Shown here: in pieces, positions 50,957-61,576 of the stretch | Position numbering within the stretch: the stretch's first letter is position 1 | Layout of the letters: each line of letters starts with the position of its first letter | Assembly (NCBI GenBank): GCA_033239525.1 | Contig: BSYO01000009.1 | Span: forward strand, 11,987,299 to 12,051,298 | DNA from: Nepenthes gracilis | Taxonomy: Eukaryota; Streptophyta; Magnoliopsida; Caryophyllales; Nepenthaceae | Direction of reading: 5' to 3' | DNA: 64,000 bases | Notes under the pieces: generated by a model | Seen by the model: only the letters and a program-made list of their open reading frames with translations | The model's database searches: none | What the model was told of the DNA's origin: nothing | Program-made: the position numbers and the translations under genes

Positions 50957-52672
50957 CTAGCTTAGCCTTTTAACTTGTTCATTCAATTTCTGAATGTAAT
51001 CAACGAGTTTATTCATTTTTGGCCATTGTCTTTGATTGTACAAAAAATTCATGGTGTAACATTGAGGACGAATGTGACCTATTTTTTCACACGCATGACA
51101 AGTAGGCACAAATTTAGGTATGGCGACATGGTCCATAGATCTTTTCTCCACACGTTGAGGTACGGCCTGGATGACTTTGGGTGTGTAGGCGTGTTTGTGT
51201 GGAATTTTCGTGGCAGGAATGAACTCAGTTTTAGGTTTCACGTCAGTTTGGACAAAATACACAGCATACCCCAAACCCTGTTTATTTTCGCTAATTTTTC
51301 CCAACCCGAGCATATGATCTAATTTTGTAGACCCATTTAAAAATTGTTTCAAATCTTTTCGCGAGGCCTCAAGTTCAGATTCTAAAGTTGTTATTTGCTT
51401 AGTAACTGAGACTTTCAGATTCTCAATTTCTTGAGTTTTAGAATCTAACTCGGATTGTAGAGCTAATCTTTCTTGTTCCAACTCAATGACCCTACTGTTT
51501 AAGGTTTTATTTTGTTTCTTTACTTTCAAGCATACCCTAAACAGTTTGTCATAGGCTTCTTGAAGGCCATCAGATTCAGCTTCTGACTCATCCACAGAGT
51601 CAGCAGAGTGATTAAAGTCTTCTACTGAGTGGTCACACATAGAGGTTATAAAAGCCATGTACTTGACAGGGCCATCGTCAGAACATTTTTCACCCTCTTC
51701 TTTTTCGTCATCACTTAGGGTCACATTAGCTTTAAAGGCTTGACCTTGTTGGCGTTTAAGGTTAGGACATTCAGCCCGGTAGTGACCAAAGCCTTTACAC
51801 TCATGACATTGGACGCCTTGGGTAGTTTTCGATTTGGAGTCCTTACTCTCACGTCGGTCTTTCTTCTCAAATTTATGTGATCGTTTTAAGTCCACATCTA
51901 GTTTTTCTGACGAAGAGTTCTTTTTCTTTAAGAATTTTTTAAAATTCTTAACAAATAATGAAAAATCGTCATTACTACACGATTCTTCATCGGAGTACCG
52001 ATTTCGCTCTTCCCTACTTGATTTTAAGGCAATTGATTTTTGTTTCTTTGATTGAGGTATTGTGAGCTCATACGTTTGTAGGGATCCGACAAGTTCTTCT
52101 ATTTTTAATTTATCTAAATATTTGCTTTCTTCAATGGTAGTAACTTTAGGTCTAAAGCGTTCAGGCAAAGATCGGAGAACTTTTCTAACAATCCTATGTT
52201 CAGGGATTCGTTCTCCTAAGTTAAATGTGGAATTTACAATGTCATTTAATTGAGCATAAAATTCGTCAAAGGTCTCATCATATTTCATTCGGATTTCTTC
52301 GAATTTAGTCGTAAGCATTTGCAATTTAGAATTTTTGACTAATTTAGTACCTTCATGAGTGATTTTTAAAATATCCCATACATCTTTAGAGGTCTCACAC
52401 ATTGAAATTCGTTTGAACTCATCGGGAGATATAGACATAAAAATAGCATGTAGCTCCTTACTGTTCCAATTGCAAGTATCAAGTTTTTCTTTTGTCCACT
52501 AAGAAAGAACTTTTAGCTCGTCACCACTTGTAGGTGGAGTCCACCCAACTTGGGTACGCGCCCAAATACGCTCATCCAGAGACTTTAGGAAGGCTCTCAT
52601 CCGGACCTTCCAATAGGCATAGTTACTCCCATCAAAGAAGGGAGGAACAGAGAGCGATCCACTCGTATATAT
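50957..52672 (-). pseudogene. Nearly open gag of gag-only copy 2
   Basis: The frame runs from a degenerate start (ATA at 52672-52670 where copy 1 has ATG) to a stop at 50957. It is interrupted only by TAG at 52501-52499. The remaining 493 codons from 52438 are open. Visible parts are the FDGSNYAYWKVRMRAFL N-terminus, the UBN2-type gag core (KLQMLTTKFEEIRM, VLRSLPERFRPKV), a zinc knuckle (CHECKGFGHYRAEC) near 51780-51830, a long charged, coiled-coil-prone stretch, and a second knuckle (CHACEKIGHIRPQC) near 51060-51110. Gag would form virus-like particles and bind element RNA. It may still be translatable from the internal ATG at 52438, as an N-terminally short form. Confidence 0.85.
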
Positions 52673-52700
52673 CTAGATCGGGGTCGCGGATCGGGGTAAG

Positions 52701-52712
52701 TCTCTGATACCA
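52701..52712 (-). other. Primer-binding site of gag-only copy 2
   Basis: Minus strand TGGTATCAGAGA, two bases from the LTR end. Confidence 0.85.
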
Positions 52713-52714
52713 AT

Positions 52715-53731
52715 TGAAAAAGCACGTTTTGGTGCTAACGAGTTTCGACCCCAAAAATATAGCGGAAGCAAAAATAAATAAATATCTAATACACGTAAAG
52801 GATATTTAATATCTAGATGATAACGAGATAACAAGCATGCACGATACAAATAATATGAGCAATAAAGATAAAGACTCAATTTTTTGGTGACGAAATGAAA
52901 ACTCGATACCCACAATATCGAGAAAAACACTCCAGGCTTCAACGGCCAGGGAAGTAATGCACTATGAAAATTAACTTACAGACCGGATGGTAACGACGCG
53001 CTAACCTAGCCGACTTACTCCCGTCACGTGATCCCTACCAAGGAACTCCTTGGATTTGCCCGCGGCAACGGAACCGGACTCCTTCCGGTCTTCACGTCAA
53101 TCTTCCCTCGAACCACTTGAATTTTCAATCACAAACGAGTCTCCTTCTTCACGAACCAAAGTCTCCAACGATGGTAGAAGGATAAAAGTTTCAATGGTGA
53201 AAGAAAATGGGTGAGAAAACTAGTTAGAACATGTAGAGCACTCTAGTAGCAATTAGTTTTCTCAAGAGAAGTAGGAATAATGGAGCTTTTGAGGCTTTCT
53301 TCTCCAAAGAGGGACGTAAATCTTCAGTCCAGAATTCTTAGGGTTCAAAAACATAAGTCCAATATTTATAGTGGAGCCAAAAACGCGTTCAAAAATTCTG
53401 CCCGTTGGGCCGGCGCTCGAGCGCGCGGCGAACGGCCGTAGGGTTTCGTGAGATTCCCTGCGGGCGCTCGAGCGGGGCTCGAGCACGCAGCGAGCGGCCC
53501 CCCTACTGGAATTTCAGCTCGAGCGGTTCTCGAGCTCCTGGCAAGCCGGGGATCTTCTGGATTTTAGGCTCGAGCGAGAATCGAGCGAGAGGCGAGCGGG
53601 AATGCTTAGGACGGGTTCGAGCGAATGGAGAGCGGACCGAACGGACTTTAACTCGACAACCCACAACCCGACATCAATACAATAATATATATGGTCACGG
53701 AATATGCCAATTAGACAAAAAGTCTCTAACA
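52715..53731 (-). repeat. 5' LTR of gag-only copy 2
   Basis: 1,017 bp with canonical ends (TG...CA). TATA box for the element at 53363-53370 (minus strand CTATAAATA), with the GC-rich CTCGAG repeat region (53405-53640) upstream of it. Confidence 0.89.
53405..53640 (-). promoter_or_regulatory. CTCGAG-cored repeats upstream of the LTR TATA box
   Basis: CTCGAG/TTCGAG cores occur at about 53416, 53466, 53518, 53570 and 53615, spaced 45-52 bp, several inside the palindrome GCTCGAGC. The block ends about 35 bp upstream of the TATA box in element orientation. The same arrangement occurs in the other LTRs (50048-50300, 44280-44500). A role in promoter control is inference. Confidence 0.6.
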
Positions 53732-53736
53732 CTTTT

Positions 53737-55010
53737 GACATCGATTAATTATAATTTTCTTGATCGAGAGATCTCAAGCCTTACAAGGCCAAAGTCCTTT
53801 TCTGTTTTTATTTATTTTCATGTAGCCTATAAATTGAAATCATATACATTGATGTCAATTAATACATCCCATATTGAATTATTAATTTCCGATAATCCAG
53901 TCTTCAAATTACACCATCCCTAGCACTCATGTTTTATCCCTAATTCAATTGTTAACTTTAATGCCATTTATGGTTGAAAGCTTATGAAAAAATTTCCCAT
54001 ATTTTTTAATAGAAAAGAACTTTGAAACATACAATAGTATTTGAAACATACTTGAATCCAAGCCCAAATGTTGCAATCCCTGTCCCATGCAACATGAATA
54101 ACAAAGTTAAAGGGGTCAGAGGTGTTACTCTTATAACTAAGACATTATTGGCTCAAGCATATATTTAAGACTTTACTAGCTCTTGAAATTCAGCTACAAG
54201 ATTTACATGCTAGGTGGTATGATGTGAAGGAGTCAAGCTCTCGTCAAGGCATAATGGGAGATGGTCAGCTTGTAGGAGAAGTTGTGGCCTTGTTGTCAAA
54301 GCTTTCTAGCGATGAACACTAGGGATAATGTTTCTTTTCTACTAACATATATTCTATATAGGAGGGAGTTATGACCTCATTGACATAAGCTTTTGCACCC
54401 CAGACACCTCTTTAATTAGAATTTCCTATAGGGTAGTGTCTAATATGGTAGAGTAGAGGAACAGATCCTCTCCTTCTGTAGGCTAAGTCAAGAGAAGAGG
54501 ATGTCCGAGATATTTCTTCAACTTCTAGAAAGCTTGTTGACATTTGTTGGTCCAGTAAACTCATTAGTCTTTGGATCCTCAGAGCACTTAAAAAAATAGC
54601 AAATATTTTTATATAATTTTGGTCATCACTGAGATAATATTCTTAGTCATTCAGTAGAGCCTGAGTATTCTTGAAAGACTTTGGGCTCTGTGTCAGTTAT
54701 GCTATTAATATTCCATAGATTCACCTTGATGCCTCAATGGGAGATGATGAACCCAAAAACTTACCTGGAATTACTTAGAATGTGCATTTCATTAGATTTA
54801 TAAGTTCATCTGATAGGTCATGAGGACATCAAGGATCTCTACCATATCTTGAATGTGGTTGCTAGATTGAACTCTTTTCACTATCACGTCATTTACGTAG
54901 ACTTTTATATTATATCCTACGTGCTACTTGAATATATTGTTAATAAGTCCCTAATAAATTGTGCCAATCTTCTTCAATTCAATGTTTCATGTCTTAGCCG
55001 ACTCCCTCTA
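53737..55010 (-). pseudogene. Gypsy pol remnant (RT to RNase H), left piece
   Basis: Minus-strand reading shows a reverse transcriptase remnant (VYVNDVIVK, with N in place of the first catalytic Asp, near 54889-54905), followed leftwards by the RT connection (HIQDMVEILDVL, then KFLG) and an RNase-H-like remnant (EDLFLYSTILDTTLQ near 54440). Full of stops and frameshifts. It abuts a piece that already carries RNase H sequence, so it derives from a second copy or a rearrangement. Confidence 0.6.
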
Positions 55011-55989
55011 GATCATCTAAGATCTAGAGAACCTCATTTTCGACTACAATAGTTTGAGTATCGCCCTCATTTTATTATCATCATTCTCTAGGTAGGCAAG
55101 AGTTTATATTCTAGACAAGCAGTCTGCCTCCTAATTTTTGTTCTAGGACCTTGGATTGTGTCATACTTCCCCAAGGAGCATTTGGATTTTACTCAAGTAT
55201 TTAGTGAGGTCTTCCTCGTTTGCCTCAAAGTTGCTAAGAATCTGAATCCCCATTAGTTCAGAGTTACTACAAATCATCAAGTTTCTTGTAATACATCCCT
55301 TGGGTAGCTTTAGTTCAATGATGAAGATCTCATATTTGACTAAGTTATTTGTGGCTGGGAACTAAAAACTAATTGAATATTTTGACTTAACCCCCTCTGG
55401 AGAGGTGAGGACTTCCCAACCCCACTGTCTTCTTGATAAGATTCTCCATCCACATGAAGTGTCCATTGTGACAGCTCTAATAGGTCAACATCTGACACTT
55501 CAGCCTCCATTAGTGGTGTTGTAGTTGTTCGTTTAGCTATGTTTGAAAAACTTCATTTGATAATGAAATTCGCTAGAGCCTCACCTTTTATGGGGGATAG
55601 GCTCGGATCTCAATGTCAAACTCACTAAGTTCGATGGACCATTTGATTAGTTGGCCTGACACTCTTGCATTTTACAAGATCCTCCTAATAAGTTTGGTTG
55701 TCATGACTACAATATTTTGAGTATGGCCACAGCTTTGGCTGCATACAGCAAGGCATATTCGGTCTTCTCTACTTGCATGTAATGAGTTTCTAGATTGTTT
55801 AGGACCTTGATGATATACTAGACAGCTTTCCACACTCCAAATTCCTCTCTGATTAGAACTGCACTGAGGGTGGTGTCTGATATTTCTAGGTCAAGGAACA
55901 ATTCTTCTCCCTCTGCCGGTTAAGCCAAAAGGAGGATGCTAAGTGATCCTTCAATTTTTGGAATGATTGCTGACAGTCTCAAGTCTAGC
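55011..55989 (-). pseudogene. Gypsy pol remnant (RNase H and second RNase-H-like domain)
   Basis: Minus-strand remnants read in order: EELFLDLEISDTTLSAVLIREE near 55900-55830, RVSGQLIKWSIELSEFDIEI near 55670-55610, then SPEGVKSKYSI and PATNN...YE followed by IYSNSEL-like sequence near 55410-55230. A standard RNase H followed by a second archaeal-type RNase H is typical of Tat/Ogre Gypsy elements. It continues on the far side of the Reina insertion at 61577. Confidence 0.62.
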
Positions 55990-55994
55990 AAAAA

Positions 55995-56468
55995 TGTTAC
56001 GGGCCTTATCGTTGATAACATAAACACCCCCGATCATCAGCTGCGACTGAGGAGAAGTTGCCGAACTTTCAGCCGCCGGGACATTTTTGTGACTTTGTTT
56101 AACCTTTATACTGCATATATATAATTATACTGCATATATAATTTTCTGTTTCTGCTTGCACGTGTAACCGCACACTTTACACTTTCTGTTACAATTTCGG
56201 TTTTCCAATTTCTGTTTCATTTTCTGTTTCTCGCTTCTGTTGCCAGAATATATCGCCTGACAAAGTAATGAAGAGTAGGCAGAAATTTCCCACTTCTCTC
56301 CTTCTCTCGAAACTTCCCTGACTCTCCCTCTGCCGTCTCTCCTTCTTGTCCCTATTTCCTTATGTTCCTGTCGCCTGAACTCCCCTTTCCCCTTTGTTTT
56401 GTGGTAACGATTGTGTTTGAGGTGCAGTGAATCTGAAGGACCAGCTGCAGAGAGGGAAGATCGCATCA
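55995..56468 (+). repeat. 5' LTR of the Reina-like element
   Basis: TG...CA ends. It contains ATATATAAT promoter-like stretches near 56117 and a pyrimidine-rich leader. Confidence 0.9.
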
Positions 56469-56471
56469 TTT

Positions 56472-56487
56472 TGGTGCTCTCATTGAG
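56472..56487 (+). other. Primer-binding site of the Reina-like element
   Basis: TGGTGCTCTCATTGAG follows the LTR after a three-base spacer. The matching tRNA is not assigned. Confidence 0.6.
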
Positions 56488-56503
56488 ACCCATAGCAGAA
56501 GGC

Positions 56504-57510
56504 ATGACAACCAGGTATCGGGCCTTAGAGGAGTCCATCGCCGGCCTAACAGAGGAGCTGGCGAGCGTAGCCGGTACGGTCCAACAACATTCCGACCGTT
56601 TCGACACCATTTCGAACGCCACCGACCATTTTCAGCAATCATTCACGGATGTTCAGCAATCCATCACGGAGATACGACAAACCCTAGCTTGGCTTGAACG
56701 ACATACCCTGTTAGCCTCAAATGCTCCCTTGTTACCTACTCCGACTTCCTTCACAACTCCAACCCCTGTTCTCTCTCATTCCTCAAACCAAACCCTACCC
56801 ATGGTAATCGCCACACATCCCGAAACACAAATCTCCTCCCAAATCCGTTTACCCAAAATGGAGATCCCATTTTTTTCTGGCGAAAATGCCATAGGGTGGT
56901 TGTTCCAGATTGAAAGGTTTTTCATGTACCATGGCACCCCCGAGCGCAAAAACTGACGATTGCTGCTTTCTATATGATGGGAGCGGCCCTTCAATGGTAC
57001 CACTGGATACACACGACTCGCCAGCTGTTTACTTGGGAGATCTTCACCAAGGACCTTGAACTACGCTTCGAGCCATTGTCTTATATGAACCACGAAGCCA
57101 CTCTGTACAAGCTTCGACAAATCTCGACAGTGGCTACCTATATGGCAGAATTTGAATCTCTTTCCACGCGAATGCCAGGTCTGTCCACCTCTAATCTGTT
57201 AAATTGCTTTATCTCGGGCCTCCAAGACGATATTCAATAGAAGCTCCTGTTGTTGAAACCAATAACATTGTCGGACGCCATTGGCATGGCAAAGCTGGTA
57301 GAAGAAAAACTCAATGCTAATCGAACGAGTGCTACACGGCCATTTTTCTCCAAACCCTCTGGTAACTTGGTCTCCACGGTGGCTAAACACTCCTCACCTC
57401 CTCTACCAATCAAAAAACTAACCCCGGCTGAAATGGCTTCTCGCCGTAGCCGTGGCTTATACTTCAATTGTGATGAGAAGTTCACCCCAGTGCATCGATG
57501 TAAAACCCCA
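56504..57510 (+). pseudogene. Broken gag of the Reina-like element
   Basis: Starts at ATG 56504. It has a coiled-coil-like N-terminus, then the retrotransposon gag core (LPKMEIPFFSGENAIGWLFQ, WYHWIHTTRQLFTW, LRQISTVATYMAEFE). Stops at 56954-56956 with a frame change just after and TAG at 57238-57240. A degenerate zinc-knuckle-like stretch (CDEKFTPVHRC) lies near 57467-57500. It is not intact. Confidence 0.85.
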
Positions 57511-60500
57511 CAATTTTTATGCATGGTTACTGAAGAGGATGGGGGTACTCTGTCGGGTGTTTCCAGTTTGGAAGTAGACTTTGACGCCCCCGAGGGTCTT
57601 GCAGATCAAATCCAAGAGCCCGAACCTCTACCACCTCCACCTTATCCTACACCAACCATTTCTCTTCATGCCCTGGACGGTCACTCGACAGCCACCACCT
57701 TGCTGTTGCAAGGGCACATCTTGGGCCACTCTGTGGTAATTCTGGTTGAGTACCTCGGACTACCCATCGAGCACAACTTTCTACAGACACGTCTGGCTAA
57801 GTGCCTCGGACTACCCATCGAACCCTCTCACCATCTCAATATCACAGTGGGCAATGGGGATTTCTTGTGATGTGAAGGACTATGTACCAAGGTCCAGATT
57901 GCTCTAGGCAAGGCTAATTTCAGAGTTGATCTATATCTATTGCCAATTTATGGGGCTGACATTGTTTTCGGTGTCCAATGGTTGGCCTCAATTGGGCCCG
58001 TGCTTTTTGATTATCAAGCCCTGTGGATGCGATTTGATCATGGGGGCAAACAACTCACTCTACATGGTATACCATCAGCTTTGGTGGCCACTATGACATT
58101 AGGTCAAGTGAGGAGGGGAGACTTAACTCAATTAGTAGCCTCCTACTTCCAACTCACTATCCTGCATGTGCAAGAACCATCCCTGGAGACCAATCCGGCC
58201 TCTCCTGACTTTCCCATCCACTTACCTTCCAATGTCCCTCAACAGATCACTCCAGATCTCCACCACCTCCTATCAACTTTTGCTGATATTTTTGCAATTC
58301 CCGAGGACTGCCTACACTACGCTCCATGGACCACCAGATTCCCTTGAAACCCAATACACTGCCCATCAATGTTAGACCCTATCGATATCCCCATTTCCAA
58401 AAGGCTGAGATGGAGACACTCATTCAAGCCATGCTGAATGAGGGTATTATCCGGCCTAGCACTAACCCTTTTTCTTCTTTAGTTTTACTGGTTAAGAAAA
58501 AAAGATGACAATGAAGATTTTGTGTCAATTATCGAGCTCTCAACGCACTCACCATTAAAGACCGATTCCCTATACCTACTGTGGATGAATTATTTGATGA
58601 ATTACATGGAACTCAAGTATTTTCCAAGCTGGATTTACAGGCCGGATATCACCAGCTGAGAATGCACGCTGATGACATTCATAAAACTGCATTCCGGACA
58701 CATGACGGTCACTATGAGTTTTTGGTTATGCCTTTTGGCCTTTCCAATGCACCGTCTACATTTCAATCCGAGATGAACTCTATCTTTCGCCCGGTACTTC
58801 GCAAATTCATGTTGGTTTTCTTTGATGACATATTGATCTACAGCTCTTCTTAGGAGCTGCACTGCCAGCATTTGGCAAGTACCCTACAGATATTGAGGGA
58901 CCATTCATTCTATGCCAAGCTATCTAAATGTGAGTTTGGGCGCACTTCCATGGCTTATCTCGGCCACATTGTTACAAGAAAGTGGGGTGGTGTCGATCAA
59001 ACTAAGATTGAAGCTGTCCAAAGCTGGCCAACCCCGACCAACATCAGACAGCTGCGGGGTTTCTGGGGTTAGCTGAGTATTACTAGCGATTTGTAGCCTG
59101 TTATGCCCAAATTTCCGCTCCTCTTACTCAGCTGTTACGAAAGGGGGCTTTTATATGGAATCTAGAGGCTCCCGCATCCTTCCAGTCCCTCGAGACTGCC
59201 CTCGTCTCCACTCTGGTACTGGCACTACCAGATTTTTCTCAACCATTCATTGTTCAAATTGATGCATCGGGAGATGGTATCGGTGCCATATTAATGCAAG
59301 CTGGCCACCCTATGCAATTTTTAACCGACAGCTCTATCTTCGAATGCAAGCTGCCTCCACTTACATCCAGGAACTCTGTGCCATTATAGAAGCTGTAAAA
59401 AAAAAAGGCGACAGTACCTCCTAGGCGCTAAATTCACTATTTTGACAGATCACCAGCCTCTTAAGGNCGCTGCTAAACCAAACTATACACATCCTGGAAC
59501 AGCAAAAGTGGCTCACCAAGTTACTAGGCTATGATTTTGAAATCGCGTATCATCCAGGCAAGGAGAACGGGCTTGCGGATGCCCTGTCTCGACACCCTAC
59601 AGCGTCTTACCAGTCACTGTGTGCGGTCTCCAAACCCGTCATGGCTCTACTTGCTGCCCTCCACAGTTTCTATAGCAAACACGACCCTTTAGTCGACCTA
59701 ATGGCTTCTATTCAACGTCAACTGGGGAACTTTGAACATTATATCGTAAGGGACGGTTTGATCTTTTACAAGAACAAAATCTTAGTGCCTATTGATTCTA
59801 CCTTGACGGATTTAATTCTTCATGAATATCATAACTCACCAATCGGGGACCATACCGAAGTTCAACGTACTTTTATTCGCATCTCTACCAATTTCTATTG
59901 GCCTCACATGCATCGGGATGTTCGTGATTATGCCACCCGCTGCACTGTTTGTCAACAGGTAAAACCACTCAACATTGCATCCCAAGGAGCCTTGCAACCC
60001 TTGCCAATTCCCAGTAAAATATAGGATTCCATCTCCATGGATTTCATTACTCATTTGCCTATCTCGGGGGGAAAAACCGTTATCTTCGTGGTAGTCGATC
60101 GACTATCCAAGTATGCCCACTTCTCAGCCCTCAACTCTCACTTTAGCGTTGAGGACTTGGCTGCTGTATTCATTAATGAAATCTGCCGGTTACATGGTTT
60201 ACCAACCGAAATTATTACTGACCAGGACTCTCTTTTTATGAGTAAATTCTGGCGGGAGTAATTCAAACTACAGGGAACAACCTTGTCCCATAGCAGTTCA
60301 TACCACCCGCAAACTGACGGGCAGACCGAAGTTGTCAACCGGTATTTGGAAGATTACTTACGTTATTTCGCAGCTGAAAACCCTTCATCCTGGGTGAAAC
60401 TTCTACCCTGGGCAGAATGGAGCTACAACACAGCTTGGCACTCATCCACTAAAACGAGCCCGTTTGAGGCTGTTTACGGCCGAGCACCCCTTGCCCGGTC

Positions 60501-61165
60501 AGACTACGCCCAGGGTACCTCCTCTATTGCCACGGTAGATGATCTGCTTTCTCAGCGTGACAGAATACTAGAGCATCTCAAAAATAACCTTCAGCGTGCA
60601 CAGCTTCGCATGAAGAATAAGGTGGATGCCCACCTGACCGATAAAGAGTTCCAAGTGGGGGATTGGATTTTTGTTAAACTTCAACCCTACCGTCAAACCA
60701 CGGTGGCACATCGACGCTCGAATAAGCTTGCCAAACACTATTATGGGCCCTTCCAAATCACAGCACGCATCGGTCCGGTAGCATATCGTCTGCAACTATC
60801 AGAATATTCACGCATCCATAACGTTTTTCATGTGTCGCTGTTGAAGAAATGCTACGACCACATGCAACATCAAATGGCAGTTCTCCCTCCTGAAGCGCTG
60901 GGGTCCCAACCCATATTATCCCCTTCACAGTTATCGGATTCCAAGGTCTTACGGCATGGTGTCTCGGTCCCTCAATTTCGGGTTCAATGGCAATTCCGGC
61001 CGAGAAAAGATGCCACCTGGGGCACACTCTCGATTTCATCCAAGATTTTCCCTCCTTCAACTTTGAGGACAAGGTTTTGTTTGATGGTGAGGGTAATGTT
61101 ATGGGCCTTATCGCTGATAACATAAACACCCCCGATCATCAGCTGCGGCTGAGGAGAAGTTCCTG
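57511..61165 (+). pseudogene. Broken pol of the Reina-like element (PR, RT, RH, IN, chromodomain)
   Basis: The protease region (57660-58050) lacks its Asp-Ser/Gly-Gly motif. Reverse transcriptase spans about 58350-59075, with [27 protein letters not shown] and the catalytic FFDDILIY near 58819-58845, but in-frame stops near 58345, 58506 and 58852. RNase H lies at about 59200-59600. Integrase has an HHCC zinc finger (HEYHNSP...CTVCQQVK, 59820-59970), the first Asp in MDFITHLP, the second in ITDQD, and HPQTDGQTE, with stops at 60022 and 60259. A chromodomain-like end (VLRHGV...VQWQF, 60950-61000) then changes frame. The family C-terminus reads on into the 3' LTR and stops at 61163-61165. Confidence 0.87.
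59467..59467. other. Ambiguous base (N)
   Basis: A single N in the RNase H remnant of the Reina-like element. It is probably a sequencing or assembly uncertainty in repetitive DNA. Confidence 0.99.
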
Positions 61166-61571
61166 AACTATTTAGCCGTCGGGACGTTTTTGTGACTTTC
61201 TTTAACCTTTATACTGCATATATATAATTATACTGCATATATAATTTTTTGTTTCTGCTTGCACGTGTAACCGCACACTTCACACTTTCTATTACAATTT
61301 CGGTTTTCCAATTTCTGTTTCAGTTTCTGTTTCTCGCTTCTGTTGCCAGAATATATCACCTGACAGAGTAATGAAGAGTAGGCAGAAATTTCCCACTTCT
61401 CTCCTTCTCTCGAAACTTTCTTGACTCTCCCTCTTTTGTCTCTCTTTCTTCTCCCTGTTTCCCTCTGTTCCTTTTGCCTGAACTCCCATTTCCTCTTTGT
61501 TTTGTGGTAGCGATTGTGTTTGAGGTGCAGTGAATCTGAATGACCAGCTGCAAAGAGGGAAGATTGCATCA
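61097..61571 (+). repeat. 3' LTR of the Reina-like element
   Basis: Same ends as the 5' LTR and similar length, with scattered substitutions. It overlaps the end of the pol reading frame. Confidence 0.9.
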
Positions 61572-61576
61572 AAAAA

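Larger units (their letters stand above)
49368..53731 (-). mobile_element. Gag-only LTR retrotransposon, copy 2 (Sirevirus-like)
   Basis: Same family and orientation as copy 1. LTRs are 49368-50390 and 52715-53731, flanked by the duplication CTTTT (49363-49367, 53732-53736). The primer-binding site TGGTATCAGAGA is on the minus strand at 52701-52712, and the polypurine tract AGGGGGAGAT adjoins the left LTR. The interior (2.3 kb) holds gag only. LTR sequences differ clearly from copy 1 in places, so the two copies belong to different subfamilies rather than being a recent duplication. Confidence 0.91.
55995..61571 (+). mobile_element. Reina-like chromovirus (Ty3/Gypsy), nested insertion
   Basis: LTRs 55995-56468 (474 bp) and 61097-61571 (475 bp), both TGTTA...GCATCA, are flanked by AAAAA (55990-55994, 61572-61576). 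A primer-binding site (TGGTGCTCTCATTGAG) lies three bases after the 5' LTR. The interior shows gag, protease, RT, RNase H, integrase and a chromodomain-like C-terminus in Gypsy order on the plus strand, about 5.6 kb in all, the size of Reina elements. Stops and frameshifts disable it. It sits inside a minus-strand Gypsy remnant. Confidence 0.92.

Noticed and set aside
56125..56622. 165-codon antisense open frame (and its counterpart at 61228-61572)
   Set aside because: Antisense to the Reina-like LTR leader; present in both LTRs because of the pyrimidine-rich leader, with no known domain.
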